Shown here piece after piece: positions 53,321 to 61,516 of a DNA stretch of 64,000 bases; the stretch's first letter is position 1, and each line of letters opens with the position of its first letter. A model generated the notes under the pieces. It was given only the letters and a program-made list of their open reading frames with translations. It did not search any database and had not been told where the DNA came from. A program made the position numbers and the translations under genes. This stretch comes from Methylotenera_A sp040387515. GTDB lineage: Bacteria; Pseudomonadota; Gammaproteobacteria; Burkholderiales; Methylophilaceae. The stretch spans positions 186,001 through 250,000 of the forward strand of contig JAZKDP010000007.1 of NCBI GenBank assembly GCA_040387515.1, in the 5' to 3' direction.

Positions 53321-55644
53321 TAGCAATTAAAAGCGTATTATTTACCTCCATTTTTTTTATGGTCGGTATTTTACAAGCATCAATTGGATTGGCATCAGAA
53401 AATTGGGTGCCTGTAAAAGATGTATCACTGATGGTAGAAGAGGGCAGTATTTTAGATTTTTCTAACCTAGTCCCATTAGCCAAAGCGCCGTTAGCTGAGC
53501 CAATTCAATCGCAAATTATTGTGAATAGCCAAGGGCACTTAACGACAGAAGATCAGCCAAATAAATCACAACGCTTTTTAATAGGCTCTCTGGGTTTTGC
53601 AATAAATATGGGCAGTTTGCCTAGCCATGCCTTAATTGATTTATACATTAAACAATATCGCTTACATGGTTATAACATGGTGCGGTTAGACTTTGTGGAG
53701 TTGATGTTGATGGAAAATCGCGTGGGTGATTTTGATTACGACCCCGAGCAATTGGATCGATTTTATTATCTCGTTTCAGCACTGAAAAAGAATGGTATTT
53801 ATTTGGTTTTAAACGGGTTAAGTAATAGTAACGGCGGTTATGGAAATGTGAATGATCGATGGGTTGGCAAAAAAGGTCTGCATGAAGGGATATACTTTGA
53901 CGCCGAAAAACAGGCGCACTGGAAAAAATTAATCGCTACCATGTATGGCAAGACTAACCCTTACACTGGAGTAAGTATATTAAAAGACCCAACTTTAGCG
54001 GGTTTAATTTTGGTAAATGAAGGTAATTTAGCATTTATACATCGTAATGGGGTTCCGCCTACATTAAAGCCACATTTTGCAAAATGGTTAAAAGCAAAAT
54101 ACGGTGGGCAAAAATGCCTAAAAACTGCTTGGGGCAATGAGTTAAAAGCTTCGGAAAATATAGATTCAAATGAAATTAACTTCCCTGCGCCAGATGCTTG
54201 GACATCTAAACGTATGGCAGATGTGCAACAATTTTTCTTTGAAACAGAACAAAAAACCACTACTTGGATGACTAGCTACCTTCGCGAGTTAGGTTACCGA
54301 GGTTTAACTTCCAGTTACTCTGTCTGGCACTCTCCTGCAGCGAACGCAAGCCGCGGCCAACAGCCTTGGGTAGATATGCATAATTACTTTGCACATCCTG
54401 AATACCATGCCAATGGTGATATAGCAGTTCGTCAGGATAGTATGCTGGGTAATAATGCGAGATATATTGGTGAGCTAGCCTCTAGCAAACATATTGGTAA
54501 ACCATTTACGCTATCAGAGCATGGTCATGTTTTTTGGAACCCATATCGTCGTGAAAGTGGACTTGCGTTACCTGCTTATGCGGCTTTTCAAAGTTGGGAT
54601 GGAATTTGTCAACATTCTGCTGCGGTCGATTTGTCATATGCGCCTACCGTTGGTCGTCTGACTTACATTAATCCGTTTGCTGTCGGCACCGATCCTATTT
54701 CACGCACAACTGAAACACTGGCTGCTCTGCTGTATTTGCGTGGCGATGTTGCGCCAGCTAAACACTTATTAAGCGTTAAATTTGGTCCCGATGATGTGTT
54801 TGCTAAAAGTTCTCACTTAGGCAGTACACCATCTGATATTTTAAAGCTTAGTCTAGTGACAGGAATTGGTTTGGATTGGCAGGGGAAAGCAAAACAAACT
54901 CAATATGACGGGCAGGTCGGTTTTAATCAACCCGGCTTAAAATTGGTTAACAACGGCGCATTGCAATCAGTTAAATCCAGCGGTAATTTAGCCGTAAAAA
55001 TAGATGGGCTCATGCAGAAGTATGCACAAAAAATCGCCTACAAAGCCAGCAAAGTTAGCTTAATTGCTGACGAGCGTTGGGCAGCTAGATTGCAAAATCT
55101 AAGGGATGCAAATTGGTTTGCTACTGATAATCAATCAAGTGCTGATGCAAGTATTTATCAAAGCGATACAGGTGAAATCGTGCTGGATGCTGAACATAAA
55201 AGTATGACGGTGATTACGCCCAAAACTGAAGCAGTTGTTTTTGATGAGCCAAAGTTAATCCAATTAAATTATTTATCGATTTTATCTGCCGAAAGTGGCG
55301 CATTGGTTGCCGTTTCTGCTATGGATAATCAGCCACTGGCTAGTAGTAAACGCATGTTAGTTGTGCTTTCTACAGATGCCAGAAATAGCGACATGAAATT
55401 TAGTGACACTAGCAATGAAATGGCCACTCAATTGGGTAAGTCTCCAGTATTGATACGTGCCAACAAAGTTAAAATCGCACTACGTAATACCAATCAAAGC
55501 CAATTGAAAGTATTTTCAATAAATTTGCGTGGGCAACGGGTAGATAAAATACCAGTAAAACAAACGTCAAATACAATTGAGATTGAGTTGGATATTCGTA
55601 AGCTGTCGCATGGCGCAACCACTTATTTTGAAGTAAGCATTTAG
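53317..55644 (+). CDS. Secreted glycoside hydrolase with cellulase-like TIM barrel
   Basis: The protein is 775 residues with a signal peptide ~1-26 (ending GLAS). A TIM-barrel region (~90-420) contains RLHGYNMVRLDFVELML, a strand ending LAGLILVNEGNLAF (likely acid/base Glu in NEG) and FTLSEHGHVFWNPYRRESGL (likely nucleophile Glu). These resemble clan GH-A enzymes (GH5/GH42-like). The C-terminal half (~480-775) is beta-rich with no named domain. Lying inside the EPS operon (ATGA overlap with the GT2 gene), it may trim or release the exopolysaccharide, as reported for glycosidases of other EPS loci. Exact family and substrate need profile searching. Confidence 0.8.
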   Translation: MIAIKSVLFTSIFFMVGILQASIGLASENWVPVKDVSLMVEEGSILDFSNLVPLAKAPLAEPIQSQIIVNSQGHLTTEDQPNKSQRFLIGSLGFAINMGSLPSHALIDLYIKQYRLHGYNMVRLDFVELMLMENRVGDFDYDPEQLDRFYYLVSALKKNGIYLVLNGLSNSNGGYGNVNDRWVGKKGLHEGIYFDAEKQAHWKKLIATMYGKTNPYTGVSILKDPTLAGLILVNEGNLAFIHRNGVPPTLKPHFAKWLKAKYGGQKCLKTAWGNELKASENIDSNEINFPAPDAWTSKRMADVQQFFFETEQKTTTWMTSYLRELGYRGLTSSYSVWHSPAANASRGQQPWVDMHNYFAHPEYHANGDIAVRQDSMLGNNARYIGELASSKHIGKPFTLSEHGHVFWNPYRRESGLALPAYAAFQSWDGICQHSAAVDLSYAPTVGRLTYINPFAVGTDPISRTTETLAALLYLRGDVAPAKHLLSVKFGPDDVFAKSSHLGSTPSDILKLSLVTGIGLDWQGKAKQTQYDGQVGFNQPGLKLVNNGALQSVKSSGNLAVKIDGLMQKYAQKIAYKASKVSLIADERWAARLQNLRDANWFATDNQSSADASIYQSDTGEIVLDAEHKSMTVITPKTEAVVFDEPKLIQLNYLSILSAESGALVAVSAMDNQPLASSKRMLVVLSTDARNSDMKFSDTSNEMATQLGKSPVLIRANKVKIALRNTNQSQLKVFSINLRGQRVDKIPVKQTSNTIEIELDIRKLSHGATTYFEVSI

Positions 55645-55652
55645 ATTAAATC

Positions 55653-56762
55653 ATGATAGCAATAATATCCCCCCAGTTTTATGGCGTTCACGGAATTGCG
55701 CGCTACCTAGATTCATTTTTGGCAAATCTACCAGAAAATCACCCAACCATTTACGTGATTACTGGTGATGAGTACAAAGTAGAGCGCCATTACAAGGGTG
55801 TGGAAATTATTGATATTCCATTAAATGCTAATCGATTTAGTCTGTTGTCTTGGATGCTGAAGGCGCGAAAGATAATAACGCAATTGCACGCAGAAAAAAA
55901 AATCAGCGTCATTAACCTGCATATTCCACCTCTTATTCCAGGTTTGTTATTACCCAAACATATTCCGCTCATACTTACTGCTCATACGACCTATATTGGT
56001 ATGTCAGGACTGTTTTATAAAAAAAACTATTTTGTCAGTCAATGGAGCAGATTAGAAGTACGTGTGAAGCGAATGATGGAATACTTAATATTTCAACGTG
56101 CTGAAAAAATTATCGCGCTTACTGAACAGGGAAAACAAGAAGTGCTGACTTATGGATTTAAAAAGCCCATTGCAGTAATTCCCAATGGAGTTGATACGGC
56201 ATTATTTATACCTGACTCCACTGTTGCTAAAGAATATGATGTCATGTTTTGCGGTCGTATTGAGCGTCGCAAAGGCAGTCGCGCGATGGTCGAAGTATGT
56301 CAGCAATTGGTCGTACAAAAGCCAGGTATTCGCATATTGATTGTTGGTTATGGTGATGATGATGCATGGGTTAACACGCAATTGGCCGCAAATCCTAATA
56401 TCAAACTCACTGGAAAAGCAAAGTTTGCAGAAATGCAAAGCTATTATCAACGAAGCCAGTTGTATGCTTCTACCTCTTATTACGAAGGTTTGCCAGGCAC
56501 ATGTCTGGAGGCAATGGCAATGGGCTTGCCAGCAGTTGTGTGGGATTTTCTGTTTTACCACGAACTTGTCATACACGATAAAACGGGCATGTTGGTGGCA
56601 CCCAATCAAATAGATGAGATGGTTTCTGCTATCTTCTTACAGTTAAAAAAATTAGAGTCAGATGAACTGATACCAAACAATCAACGTATACATATTCAAA
56701 AAAATTATGATTGGGGCAATCTATCGAAACAAGTTTTGGCGCAAATATGCAGTAGTCATTAA
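55653..56762 (+). CDS. Glycosyltransferase family 4
   Basis: The protein is 369 residues. The N-terminal domain has SPQFYGVHGIARYLDSFLANLPENHPTIYVITGDEY and LILTAHTTYIGMSG. The C-terminal domain begins EYDVMFCGRIERRKGSRAMVEVCQQLV (~190), then LIVGYGDDDAWV, and the donor motif SYYEGLPGTCLEAMAMGLPAVVWD with E-x7-E (~280-297). It is probably the last gene of the polysaccharide assembly operon. A 127-bp gap with no strong terminator separates it from the next PEP-CTERM gene. Confidence 0.9.
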   Translation: MIAIISPQFYGVHGIARYLDSFLANLPENHPTIYVITGDEYKVERHYKGVEIIDIPLNANRFSLLSWMLKARKIITQLHAEKKISVINLHIPPLIPGLLLPKHIPLILTAHTTYIGMSGLFYKKNYFVSQWSRLEVRVKRMMEYLIFQRAEKIIALTEQGKQEVLTYGFKKPIAVIPNGVDTALFIPDSTVAKEYDVMFCGRIERRKGSRAMVEVCQQLVVQKPGIRILIVGYGDDDAWVNTQLAANPNIKLTGKAKFAEMQSYYQRSQLYASTSYYEGLPGTCLEAMAMGLPAVVWDFLFYHELVIHDKTGMLVAPNQIDEMVSAIFLQLKKLESDELIPNNQRIHIQKNYDWGNLSKQVLAQICSSH

Positions 56763-56889
56763 AATTAAGTGTCGATCTATCTGCTAATCCTATTTGGTTG
56801 TCTAGTCACCCAGTCATCACAGTTTAATAATCCAAAGTTAACATTTTCGTTTAAGTTTTAAATCAAAACGTATAACAGAGGATGACTAA

Positions 56890-58389
56890 ATGAAAAACAC
56901 ATTAATCGCTGGATTAATCGCCGCGATGTTTAGCCCGATAGCCGCGCTGGCTGATGACCCATTTGCTAATTTGACTAAGGCCTGGACGTATACGCATACA
57001 TCACCTGGACAAACTGCTGAGATTGCCGCATTTGACTCGTTGACTAATTCGCTATGGGTAGCGGGTATTGCGGGTGTTGATGTGTTAAATGCAAGCAATG
57101 GAAGCTTAATTCAACACATTGATACGTCATCATTTGGTAGCATTAATAGCGTAGCGATCCATAACGGCGTAGCCGCTTTCGCGATTGAATCAAGCACACG
57201 TACTAATGCAGGTACAGTCAAGTTTTATGATACAAGCACTAGAAGTTTGAGCGCAGGCGTCAATTCTATTGCAGTTGGTGCATTGCCAGACATGCTGACT
57301 TTTACCAAAGATGGCAGCAAATTGTTGGTGGCTAATGAGGGATCACCTGACGTTTACGGTACACGAATTGGCAGCACAACGCCAAGAAACTATGGGGCAG
57401 CTGCAGTTGACCCCGCTGGCAGCGTTAGCATTATTGATATGAACACGCGTACTTTAACAGCGACGGCTGGTTTGGTTGGCGTGCCGACTACAGGCAGCAA
57501 TATTCGTACAAATACAGGTATGGATTATGAGCCAGAATACATTGCGGTAAATGCTGCTGGCACAAAGGCTTACGTCACATTGCAAGAGGCAAATGCAATT
57601 GGCGTGTTGGATTTAAATACCAATTCTTTTGAGAAGATAGTCGGTTTAGGCGCAAAAGATTTTAGTCAGCCTGGTAACACAATCGATACGAATAATAATG
57701 GCATCATTAATTTCGGTTCTGCCAATGTAAAAGGCTTATATATGCCGGACGGTATTGCTGCATATGAAGCCGCAGGCGCCACCTATTTAGTCACTGCGAA
57801 TGAAGGTGACTTCCGTGAAGATGATGCAGACCGTTCTGCTGCCAGCACGCTTGGTGCAACAGGCGATTTAGCGCCGTTACGTGTAGTGAATACCGATTCA
57901 TCGTCAGGCAATTTATTCGCAGCAGGTACACGCGATTTCACTATTCGTGATGTTGAAGGTAATATTGTTTACAGTAGCGGTGATATCTTAGACAAAAAAG
58001 CTGCCGAATTAGGTATTTACGATGATGCCAGAAGTCGCGACAAGGGTGTGGAGCCTGAAGGCGTAGAGTTGATGACCATAGGCGGTAAAACATTCGCATT
58101 TATTGGTTTAGAGCGCACAACTAAGAGTGCAGTTGGTATTTTTGATATTACTGACCCAGCGAACTCTACATTTCTAAGTATGCTGGTAACGGACGGCGAT
58201 TTAGCGCCAGAAGGTTTGGAAGGTTTTATGATGGGTGGTAATTATTATCTAGCCATTGCCAATGAAACTTCTAAAACAACAACTTTGTATAATTTAGCTC
58301 CAGTGCCAGAACCAGAAACGTATGCTTTGTTATTGGCCGGACTTGGGTTAATGGGTTATAAAGTAAGGCGTCGTGATAGTAAAATATGA
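56890..58389 (+). CDS. PEP-CTERM protein with choice-of-anchor I beta-propeller
   Basis: This 499-residue exported protein has a signal peptide ~1-21 (ending ALADD). The body consists of beta-propeller-like repeats of the choice-of-anchor I family: GALPDMLTFTKDGSKLLVANEGSPDVYG, DYEPEYIAVNAAGTKAYVTLQEANAIGVLDL, YLVTANEGDFREDDADR, and GVEPEGVELMTIGGKTFAFIGLERT. The tail is VPEPETYALLLAGLGLMGYKVRRRDSKI, a full PEP-CTERM anchor. The ribosome site AGAGGATG is good. A terminator follows at 58412. Upstream there is a TAGTC half-site (56803) but no full 16-bp dyad. The function of the propeller is not known; relatives are often fused to esterase or phytase-like domains. Confidence 0.93.
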   Translation: MKNTLIAGLIAAMFSPIAALADDPFANLTKAWTYTHTSPGQTAEIAAFDSLTNSLWVAGIAGVDVLNASNGSLIQHIDTSSFGSINSVAIHNGVAAFAIESSTRTNAGTVKFYDTSTRSLSAGVNSIAVGALPDMLTFTKDGSKLLVANEGSPDVYGTRIGSTTPRNYGAAAVDPAGSVSIIDMNTRTLTATAGLVGVPTTGSNIRTNTGMDYEPEYIAVNAAGTKAYVTLQEANAIGVLDLNTNSFEKIVGLGAKDFSQPGNTIDTNNNGIINFGSANVKGLYMPDGIAAYEAAGATYLVTANEGDFREDDADRSAASTLGATGDLAPLRVVNTDSSSGNLFAAGTRDFTIRDVEGNIVYSSGDILDKKAAELGIYDDARSRDKGVEPEGVELMTIGGKTFAFIGLERTTKSAVGIFDITDPANSTFLSMLVTDGDLAPEGLEGFMMGGNYYLAIANETSKTTTLYNLAPVPEPETYALLLAGLGLMGYKVRRRDSKI

Positions 58390-58411
58390 TTTAAATGGTT
58401 TAATTAATAGT

Positions 58412-58440
58412 AAAAAGGCTCGCAAATGCGAGCTTTTTTA
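58412..58440 (+). terminator. Terminator after the choice-of-anchor I gene
   Basis: GCTCGC-AAAT-GCGAGC stem flanked by A5 and T6. Confidence 0.9.
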
Positions 58441-58546
58441 CGTAATAGATTTTGATGAAATAGTTAATTGATTACTATTTATACTGTTTTTAAAAATCCC
58501 TTTTAAAACGGTGTGTTAACAATTAGATTCACACATAAACACAGAG

Positions 58547-58566
58547 TTATCCACAGATTTTGTGGA
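58547..58566. promoter_or_regulatory. DnaA-box consensus within a small hairpin
   Basis: TTATCCACA (58547-58555) is a perfect match to the DnaA box. TCCACA-GATTT-TGTGGA forms a 6-bp stem over it. No cluster of further boxes is seen, so it is not an origin. It may be incidental or a titration site. Confidence 0.4.
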
Positions 58567-58567
58567 G

Positions 58568-58625
58568 TACACCACTTATTAAGCCCTATAAAATAAGTTT
58601 TTTAATTGGGCAGCATAAAGTGGTT
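58568..58625. repeat. Short imperfect palindromic repeat, copy B
   Basis: TACACCACTTATTAAGC on the left and GCATAAAGTGGTT on the right match copy A at 399-452, in the same orientation with similar spacing. The internal GCCC/GGGC bases extend the stem. It directly follows the DnaA-box hairpin. Confidence 0.6.
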
Positions 58626-58721
58626 TATTGCTATATGCTTTTTATCCAAATATTGATTGGAAAATTGAGGGCGCATATCTCAGCACATAGTCTTTGAAAA
58701 AAATCGATGAAGATAAGACAT

Positions 58722-58748
58722 AAAAAGCTACCGTCAGGTAGCTTTTTA
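58722..58748 (-). terminator. Bidirectional terminator for the discoidin-domain gene
   Basis: AAAAAGCTACC-GTCA-GGTAGCTTTTT: 11 bp of perfect symmetry with A and T runs on both sides, located 18 bp after the minus-strand stop codon. Confidence 0.9.
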
Positions 58749-58765
58749 AACTTGGTGACTGTCAA

Positions 58766-59368
58766 TTAACGTTGACGCTTTTTACCGACAAATCCAATCA
58801 AACCTAAACCCGCCAACAACATGGCATAAGTTTCTGGTTCTGGTACTGCAGCAATGAACTTGACTTCACTTAGGCCCGTAAATCCATCTGAGCCATAATT
58901 CGTTAAAATATCAAATCGTACATACCGTGCTTCTGCACTAAATAGCTGTGTTTGTGCTGGGATATTGCCACCAGTTGATTGGGTAAGCGTATAAGACCCC
59001 GCTTTAATAAAATTGATACCATCTAGTGAAGTCAAAATATCGAAGTCTTTAGTATTGCGAGTGTAGTCAAAATCCGAATTTGATTGCCAAACTAAAGAGC
59101 CTCCAAGTTGATAGTTTTGACCTAAATCAAATGTCAAAACCGCATCACCGCCTAAAGTTCTGTTGTCGTCCAACCACATATTATTGTAGTTGCCATCATG
59201 TAAACCATTGTTTAGACCAGAGTCGTTGATTAAGTTATTTACGTTGTAAGAAAAAAGTGTACTTGATGCAGTAACACCAACTGGCGTAATAGCAGCCTGT
59301 GCAACCGAAGCCACCATTAGAATTGGAAAAATAGAGCCAATCGCCCATTTTTTAACATTATTAGTCAT
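58766..59368 (-). CDS. PEP-CTERM protein with F5/8 type C (discoidin) domain
   Basis: The protein is 200 residues. The signal peptide ends VAQA near residue 25. The discoidin-like domain (~27-172) shows ITPVGVTASSTLFSYNVNNLINDSGL, MWLDDNRTLGGDAVLTFDLGQNYQLGGSLVWQSNSDFDYTRNTKDFDILTS, and ARYVRFDILTNYGSDGFTGLSEVKF. Such beta-sandwich domains usually bind carbohydrate. The tail VPEPETYAMLLAGLGLIGFVGKKRQR is a full PEP-CTERM. A sugar-binding PEP-CTERM protein made beside an EPS cluster fits a matrix protein. A TAGTC half-site lies 140 bp upstream but no full operator was found. Confidence 0.93.
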   Translation of the reverse strand: MTNNVKKWAIGSIFPILMVASVAQAAITPVGVTASSTLFSYNVNNLINDSGLNNGLHDGNYNNMWLDDNRTLGGDAVLTFDLGQNYQLGGSLVWQSNSDFDYTRNTKDFDILTSLDGINFIKAGSYTLTQSTGGNIPAQTQLFSAEARYVRFDILTNYGSDGFTGLSEVKFIAAVPEPETYAMLLAGLGLIGFVGKKRQR

Positions 59369-59698
59369 GATAATACCTTTAAGAATTGTGAGAATAATTA
59401 TTTAAGTCGTTGTAAATCAACATACTTAAATGTCATGTTAGAAAGTAGCTATGACAACAAAGTGAAGTGTTCATGAATGATTTAATCTTAATGTAGGCTT
59501 GCATTTGTAGTCTGATATAAAGATTAAATTGCGACCCCAATTTTGGTTTTATTGTTATTGTTAAGATGGAATTATTAAAAATAAATAAGCAGGGTAAAGC
59601 CTTATATTTTCTATTGTATGTTCACAAAACTGTCACACATTCAAAAACCGCATTAATCTATACTTCCTACAATGTTATTTTGTTAGGAAAGAGTAATC
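59369..59698. other. 330-bp divergent intergenic region
   Basis: It separates the minus-strand discoidin gene from the plus-strand small ORF. It is AT-rich, with a TAGTC half-site at 59508-59512 and AAAACTGTCA at 59626-59635. Promoters for both directions must lie here. No gene or RNA was recognised. Confidence 0.6.
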
Positions 59699-59938
59699 AT
59701 GAAAATTAAAATCCCAGCCGAAGAGTATATAAAAGCAGCTAGTAATTTAAATGATGATCAAAAAGAAAGGCTTTTATGCAGAATGCGTGGCAAGCTGACG
59801 CGTAAATGGGAAAACGAAAAGCTTGATACCATAGAGGCGCTGGCTATTCAGCTGGAAATCGAGGATGCCGAATTAGCCGACTGGCGTGAAAAAATGAATG
59901 AGATTAAAGAGAAAGAGAGGCCCAAGAAAAGGAAGTGA
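59699..59938 (+). CDS. Small charged hypothetical protein (79 aa)
   Basis: A 79-residue protein rich in Lys, Glu and Asp: MKIKIPAEEYIKAASNLN start, DDQKERLLCRMRGKLTRKWENEKLDTIEALAIQLEIEDAELADWREKM middle, basic tail KERPKKRK. It is largely helical by composition. A good ribosome site (TAGGAAAGAG) precedes the ATG by about 8 bases, supporting it as a real gene. It is convergent with the ParA gene, 9 bp apart. No family recognised. Confidence 0.65.
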   Translation: MKIKIPAEEYIKAASNLNDDQKERLLCRMRGKLTRKWENEKLDTIEALAIQLEIEDAELADWREKMNEIKEKERPKKRK

Positions 59939-59947
59939 AGTGAATAA

Positions 59948-60598
59948 TCAAAGTTTATTTTTTGAAGCTAATTTAGTATTCACTGACACCTCTGTAATCC
60001 ATTCCAACAAAGGACCCCATTCATTTACATGTGGTTCTACCATTGATTTGTGCATGTCAAAGATACTTAAACCTTGCTCAGCCGCACTGACATAGGCTTG
60101 AGCATTGCGAAGGTAAGTAAGTACCTCAAAATCAGCCTCAGCCATGAACTTAGCAAGTGAAATTGCAGATAGTGTTCTACTATTCACGCGCATCCCAACC
60201 AACGCAACAAAGGTCTTATTCTTACGAATAGCTTTTTCTTCAATTAAAATCTCTAAAAAATTACTTGTCGCACTAATGTCAAAAGCGGAAGGCTGTATGG
60301 GAACGATCACACAGTCAGCTTCCTTAATAGCATCGGATAATTTTTCTTCCCTTAAACCCGCTGGGGAGTCAGTAATAAACCAATCAGACTTTGATGCATG
60401 AGATTTACTTTTAAGATTTTGAGAGTGGATTTTTGGAAGCTTGCTAGGACGTCGCTCTAACCATCTGGTAGCAGACTGCTGGCGGTCCAAATCACGTAGC
60501 GTGACTATTTCACCACTTTTAGCGAGATATCCCGCTAGATTGCTAGCAAGAGTGGTTTTGCCAGTACCGCCTTTAGGATTTGCAACTAAGATATTCAT
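59948..60598 (-). CDS. Orphan ParA/MinD-family ATPase
   Basis: The protein is 216 residues. The N-terminus MNILVANPKGGTGKTTLASNLAGYLA has the deviant Walker A KGGTGKTT (residues 9-16). The region equivalent to A' reads TLRDLDRQQSATRWLERR. The Walker B-like stretch is WFITDSPAGL (~72-81), followed by ADCVIVPIQPSAFDI. No ParB or centromere-like gene is adjacent, so it is probably not a plasmid partition system. Such orphan ParA proteins position large protein complexes or DNA. The short upstream region (60599-60838) holds only a terminator of the next gene. Confidence 0.9.
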   Translation of the reverse strand: MNILVANPKGGTGKTTLASNLAGYLAKSGEIVTLRDLDRQQSATRWLERRPSKLPKIHSQNLKSKSHASKSDWFITDSPAGLREEKLSDAIKEADCVIVPIQPSAFDISATSNFLEILIEEKAIRKNKTFVALVGMRVNSRTLSAISLAKFMAEADFEVLTYLRNAQAYVSAAEQGLSIFDMHKSMVEPHVNEWGPLLEWITEVSVNTKLASKNKL

Positions 60599-60690
60599 TA
60601 TGCCGCCAACTCCATTAATATGGTTTCTATTCGCAAATATTACTGCTACTGGCTATCCTTAGCTACCTTAATAGCCACATATCCGATAAT

Positions 60691-60732
60691 AAAAAAATGC
60701 TGAGACTTTCAATTAGAATAAGCCTCAGCATT
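60691..60732 (-). terminator. Terminator after the lamin-tail PEP-CTERM gene
   Basis: On the minus strand ATGCTGAGGCTT pairs with AAGTCTCAGCAT over 12 bp with one G-U pair, loop of 11, then seven Ts. Confidence 0.88.
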
Positions 60733-60838
60733 TAGTGTTAAAACGTCAAGCTCTAATGAGTTACATATTTAATAACCATTTATATTGAAACAATATTCTG
60801 CAAGGCATTAAATTAAAGTTTGACTGATAATATTTATA

Positions 60839-61516
60839 TCACTTTTTATTATGGATACGTTTGCGTGTAGCAAACCCCATAAGACTTAAGCCAGCAATAA
60901 ATAATGCATAGCTTTCAGGCTCTGGCACTGCTGCAATAGTGCCTGGCGAACCAATCTCAAACCTATCATTGGCTGCAATAAAAGCACCATTTGTTCCAAC
61001 TACACTTAGGTTTGAAATTGAGCCGTTTAAACCTGTGGCGTTATCGAAAGTTTGATAAGGTGATGTAGAGTCCGAAGCGCCAAATGTAACATTAGCTTGT
61101 CTAACACCAGTAGAGTTGTAAATATTGAGTGCATCACCCGATGTGCTTAAACCGATGCCAGATCCACTGTAATATCCAACTAATGGTGCTGGGCCGCTAC
61201 CAAACCAAGTGTTAATGAATGATGAGATATCTTCACCGCCTGTACTTTCAATAAAAATTACAGATTGTCCAGCGTTAATGCTGGAAATACCATTCAGATT
61301 CAATGCCGAGGCAAACGAGTTTGAACTGTCGTCGACTTTCCATCCTGAAATATTAATTGATGATGAACCTGTATTGGTAAGTTCGAACCAGTCATTGCCA
61401 TATGGCGCATTACCACTTGCCCAAGGGGCGACTTCTGTAATAGCAATAGCAGCATTCGCCTGAAATGAAATAGATGTTAATAGTGCTACAACGATATAAG
61501 GTAAAGTTATTCTCAT
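60839..61516 (-). CDS. PEP-CTERM protein with lamin tail domain
   Basis: The protein is 225 residues. The signal peptide ends ANAA near residue 22. A lamin tail domain (LTD, ~23-150) is recognised by IAITEVAPWASGNAPYGNDWFELTNTGSSSINISGWKVDDSSNSF, then INAGQSVIFIES and the strand GIGLSTSGDALNIYNSTG. The PEP-CTERM tail is VPEPESYALFIAGLSLMGFATRKRIHNKK. LTD in bacteria is found in secreted proteins, often near nucleases or surface layers. A 16-bp EpsA-type dyad is centred ~104 bp upstream and a terminator follows. Confidence 0.93.
   Translation of the reverse strand: MRITLPYIVVALLTSISFQANAAIAITEVAPWASGNAPYGNDWFELTNTGSSSINISGWKVDDSSNSFASALNLNGISSINAGQSVIFIESTGGEDISSFINTWFGSGPAPLVGYYSGSGIGLSTSGDALNIYNSTGVRQANVTFGASDSTSPYQTFDNATGLNGSISNLSVVGTNGAFIAANDRFEIGSPGTIAAVPEPESYALFIAGLSLMGFATRKRIHNKK

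Larger units (their letters stand above)
58390..58765. other. 376-bp intergenic region between convergent PEP-CTERM genes
   Basis: It contains two terminators (58412-58440 and 58722-58748), a DnaA-box-like hairpin (58547-58566) and copy B of the palindromic repeat (58568-58625). No gene is seen. Confidence 0.75.

Noticed and set aside
56803..56818. TAGTC sequence upstream of the choice-of-anchor I gene as a full operator
   Set aside because: Only one half-site is present; the second arm does not match GACTA.
58547..58555. Replication origin
   Set aside because: A single DnaA box without a cluster of boxes, AT-rich unwinding element or dnaA/dnaN neighbours.
59508..59523. TAGTCTGATA upstream of the discoidin gene as a full operator
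   Set aside because: Only one half-site; no symmetric arm.
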